NCBI GenBank assembly: GCA_030620005.1
Contig: JAUXAJ010000034.1
Coordinates: forward strand, 1 to 25,357
From: Promethearchaeota archaeon
GTDB lineage: Archaea; Asgardarchaeota; Lokiarchaeia; Sigynarchaeales; SOKP01
Length of the DNA stretch: 25,357 nucleotides
Direction of reading: 5' to 3'
The position numbers were made by a program, and so were the translations under genes. Shown here in pieces: positions 23,948-25,357 of this stretch (the stretch's first letter is position 1; each line of letters opens with the position of its first letter). The notes below the pieces were generated by a model. The model was not told the DNA's origin and made no database searches. It saw only the letters and a program-made list of their open reading frames with translations.

Positions 23948-24175
23948 GAGGTTAAAAAAAAAATAAAAAATTAGCAATGTTACATAGTAATTTTTTCTTT
24001 TCGATGTACAATGGACACCCTCCACCACATACCTGTAATAATTCGCATTTTTTACATTTTGGTTCAATGTACTCGCTTTTTCGGATTTTTTTAAACAATG
24101 TAGATTCCTATATGTCTTCCCAATCATCTTTTAGAATGTTTCCGACCGGCTCGTAATAGGATTGACAAGGAAGAA
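23948..24175. repeat. Left copy of a ~230-bp direct repeat
   Basis: The stretch from GAGGTTAAAAAA to GACAAGGAAGAA recurs at 25129-25357 with only scattered substitutions and a one-base length change, about 1.18 kb away. It contains the C-terminal part of a radical SAM/SPASM-like gene on the minus strand. An (AAT)n run precedes it. Confidence 0.9.
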
Positions 24176-24267
24176 CGTCTCCATTTGGCTCGATTGCAAT
24201 GCTAATATTTTTCAATTCCAAATACATCTTTTAAAATTTCAATGCGCTCATCCCAATTTTTGGGTTT
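23952..24267 (-). pseudogene. Decayed C-terminus of a radical SAM/SPASM-like gene
   Basis: The minus-strand frame reads ISIAIEPNGDVLPCQSYYEP, GNILKDDWEDI, then a TAG stop (24108-24110), then ESTLFKKIRK and the cysteine cluster CKKCELLQVCGGGCPL. The C-x2-C-x5-C-x3-C pattern with an earlier G-D-V-L-P-C is that of SPASM/twitch domains that bind auxiliary iron-sulfur clusters. In the other copy the stop codon is TGG (Trp). Upstream, KPKNWDERIEILKDVFGIEK continues the protein in a different frame, showing a further frameshift. Everything N-terminal of this is missing, replaced by the PIN cassette. Confidence 0.85.
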
Positions 24268-24342
24268 TTAATTTATTTAATTATATCTTTATTACTTTAT
24301 TCATTTTACAAAATATTAAATATTAATATTAGATTGATTATT

Positions 24343-24795
24343 ATGAGAATTTATCTTGATGTTTGTTGTTTAAATCGTCCATTTGATGATCAAACACAAG
24401 AAAAAATTCATCTTGAAACTGAGGCTGTATTAATAATTCTTTCCAATATTTCATCTCAGCGATGGGAATTAGTCGGAAGTGATGTAATCGATTTTGAAAT
24501 ATCAAAAATTCCTGATATCGAACGGAAAAAGAAAGTGGAATTGCTTACCCAAAAAATATTGAAAAAACAACAAATTACAAAACAATTGATTCAAAGAGCA
24601 AAAATGATTGAACAAAAAGGCATAAAAGCCTTAGATTCGCTTCATATTGCTTCAGCTGAGTTATTACAATCAGATTATATGATTACGACAGATAATGAGA
24701 TTGTTAAGAAATATCAAAAACATACAGAATTTTTTAAAAAAATTAAAATAAGTAATCCAATATTATTTCTTACAGAGGTATTGTTATGGAAATGA
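24343..24795 (+). CDS. PIN-domain protein, probable toxin
   Basis: 150 residues from ATG at 24343; a TTG three codons earlier is possible. PIN acidic residues are visible: D6 in IYLDVCC, E52 in IDFEI, D98 in ALDSLHIASAE and D117 in ITTDNE. The N-terminal LDVCCLNRPFDDQ is typical of a distinct PIN group that is usually encoded just before a small 60-70-residue protein, as here. It should be a ribonuclease toxin, though order and partner differ from classic VapBC. The stretch before it is A+T-rich (TATA-like), predicting a leaderless transcript. It lies between two direct repeats of a radical SAM gene end. Confidence 0.85.
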   Translation: MRIYLDVCCLNRPFDDQTQEKIHLETEAVLIILSNISSQRWELVGSDVIDFEISKIPDIERKKKVELLTQKILKKQQITKQLIQRAKMIEQKGIKALDSLHIASAELLQSDYMITTDNEIVKKYQKHTEFFKKIKISNPILFLTEVLLWK

Positions 24796-24977
24796 ATCTT
24801 GTTGAAATAAGAAAAAAAGGAATTGAAGCTTTAAATAATGCATTAGGTCCAGTGGGAATGGTTCGCTTTCTACATCAATTCGAATCGGGTACTGGTGATT
24901 ATACTAAAGAGAGGAATCTTTGGTTGAAGGATTATAATATAGATTCAGTTATAGAAGAAATAAAAAAAAAAGAATAA
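24786..24977 (+). CDS. Small partner of the PIN protein, probable antitoxin
   Basis: 63 residues overlapping the end of the PIN gene by 10 bases, so translation is likely coupled. It has the conserved core RKKGIEALNNALGPVGMVRF, then a segment with G-T-G-D-Y-T-K-E-R and a charged tail ending in lysines. This is the small protein that accompanies this PIN group in many bacteria and archaea; its biochemical role is not established to my knowledge. An antitoxin role is inferred from the arrangement. No DNA-binding motif is evident. Confidence 0.75.
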   Translation: MEMNLVEIRKKGIEALNNALGPVGMVRFLHQFESGTGDYTKERNLWLKDYNIDSVIEEIKKKE

Positions 24978-25128
24978 ATATTAATTCTTTCCCGTTCTTA
25001 ATTATAAGGCTTATTAGACAATTTAGGCATAAAACCACTATAACACGAAGATATTATGGTTGAAATTGGGCGAGTGAAAGAAATAATTAGCTCTAAACAA
25101 TAAGCGAGTGTCTTTTAATAATGATGAT
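24978..25128. other. Spacer between PIN cassette and right repeat
   Basis: About 150 nt with no gene. A 15-codon frame (25056-25103) is too short to support. Confidence 0.4.
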
Positions 25129-25357
25129 GAGGTTAAAAAATAAATTTAAAAATTAGCAATGTTACATAGTAATTTTTTCTTTTCGATGTACAATGGACAC
25201 CCTCCACCGCATACCTGTAACAATTCGCATTTTTTACATTTTGGCTCAATGTACTCGTTTTTTCTAATTTTTTTAAACAATGTAGATTCCCATATGTCTT
25301 CCCAATCATCTTTTAGAATGTTTCCTACTGGCTCGTAATAGGATTGACAAGGAAGAA
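25129..25357. repeat. Right copy of the ~230-bp direct repeat (continues past window)
   Basis: Near-identical to 23948-24175. The match is still perfect at the last base of the window, so the repeat may be longer than what is seen here. Confidence 0.9.
25146..25357 (-). CDS. Radical SAM/SPASM-like protein, C-terminal end (5' part outside window)
   Basis: The minus-strand frame is open from the window edge to a stop at 25146-25148. It reads LPCQSYYEPVGN, DDWEDIWESTLF, then CKKCELLQVCGGGCPLY and one more cysteine near the end (LLCNIANF). These cysteines match the auxiliary iron-sulfur cluster region (SPASM-like) at the end of peptide-maturing and related radical SAM enzymes. The radical SAM core itself is not visible. 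Unlike the left copy it has Trp where that copy has a stop, so this is the probable functional gene. Confidence 0.75.
   Translation of the reverse strand, partial: LPCQSYYEPVGNILKDDWEDIWESTLFKKIRKNEYIEPKCKKCELLQVCGGGCPLYIEKKKLLCNIANF

Noticed and set aside
23897..24127. 76-residue minus-strand open frame
   Set aside because: It overlaps the radical SAM/SPASM remnant in another frame; the conserved cysteine cluster is in the other frame and this one has a poly-Ile, low-complexity tail.
25056..25103. 15-codon frame before the right repeat
   Set aside because: Too short and without supporting context.
1..25357. tRNA, rRNA, CRISPR array or transposase
   Set aside because: No cloverleaf-like segment, no regularly spaced repeats and no recombinase or DDE-type protein could be recognised by reading; absence of small RNAs cannot be proven without a covariance search.

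Overview
The window is strongly A+T-rich and looks archaeal. Likely promoters are TATA-like boxes about 25-40 nt upstream of starts, several genes look near-leaderless, and non-AUG starts (TTG, GTG, probably ATT) are common. The gene content (longin/roadblock-like small sensors beside a multi-helix membrane protein, leucine-rich-repeat debris, MoxR/VWA pair, AmmeMemoRadiSam-type radical SAM enzyme, DUF1847, UbiA paralogues, many PIN-domain toxins) suggests an Asgard archaeon, perhaps Lokiarchaeia. This placement is inference from protein style; no rRNA, tRNA or marker gene is present.

Layout. 1-3213: two damaged tandem copies of a module (membrane sensor + longin/roadblock-like protein). Between them lie fragments of an AAA ATPase, a possible HEPN/AbiV-like gene and a leucine-rich-repeat gene. 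3327-9117: mostly single metabolic or transport genes: MFS exporter, membrane-anchored methyltransferase, nitronate monooxygenase-like FMN enzyme, alpha/beta hydrolase, AmrS-like radical SAM enzyme. 9245-12628: a two-gene operon of a MoxR-type AAA+ ATPase and a large VWA protein with an intact HExxH motif. 13135-16420: a DUF1847 protein and two paralogous UbiA prenyltransferases separated by an AbrB/VapC toxin-antitoxin cassette. That cassette is bracketed by a 15-bp direct repeat, one copy of which is the 3' end of the second UbiA gene. 16683-19161: DUF202 membrane protein and two TauE/SafE permeases, with two decayed remnants (an antisense TauE fragment and an MFS C-terminus) in the gaps. 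19290-23888: zinc-ribbon protein, divergent Nramp-family transporter, then a likely operon of an ornithine cyclodeaminase-family enzyme and two SAM methyltransferases. 23948-25357: a PIN-domain gene and small partner between two near-identical direct repeats. The repeats encode the SPASM-like C-terminus of a radical SAM protein; the left copy is dead (stop plus frameshift), the right one is open and runs off the window.

The main theme is genome wear: duplication, small toxin-antitoxin cassettes placed between duplicated sequences, and gene stubs in intergenic gaps. The best candidates for less-described biology are the MoxR/VWA-HExxH operon and the two cassettes flanked by direct repeats.
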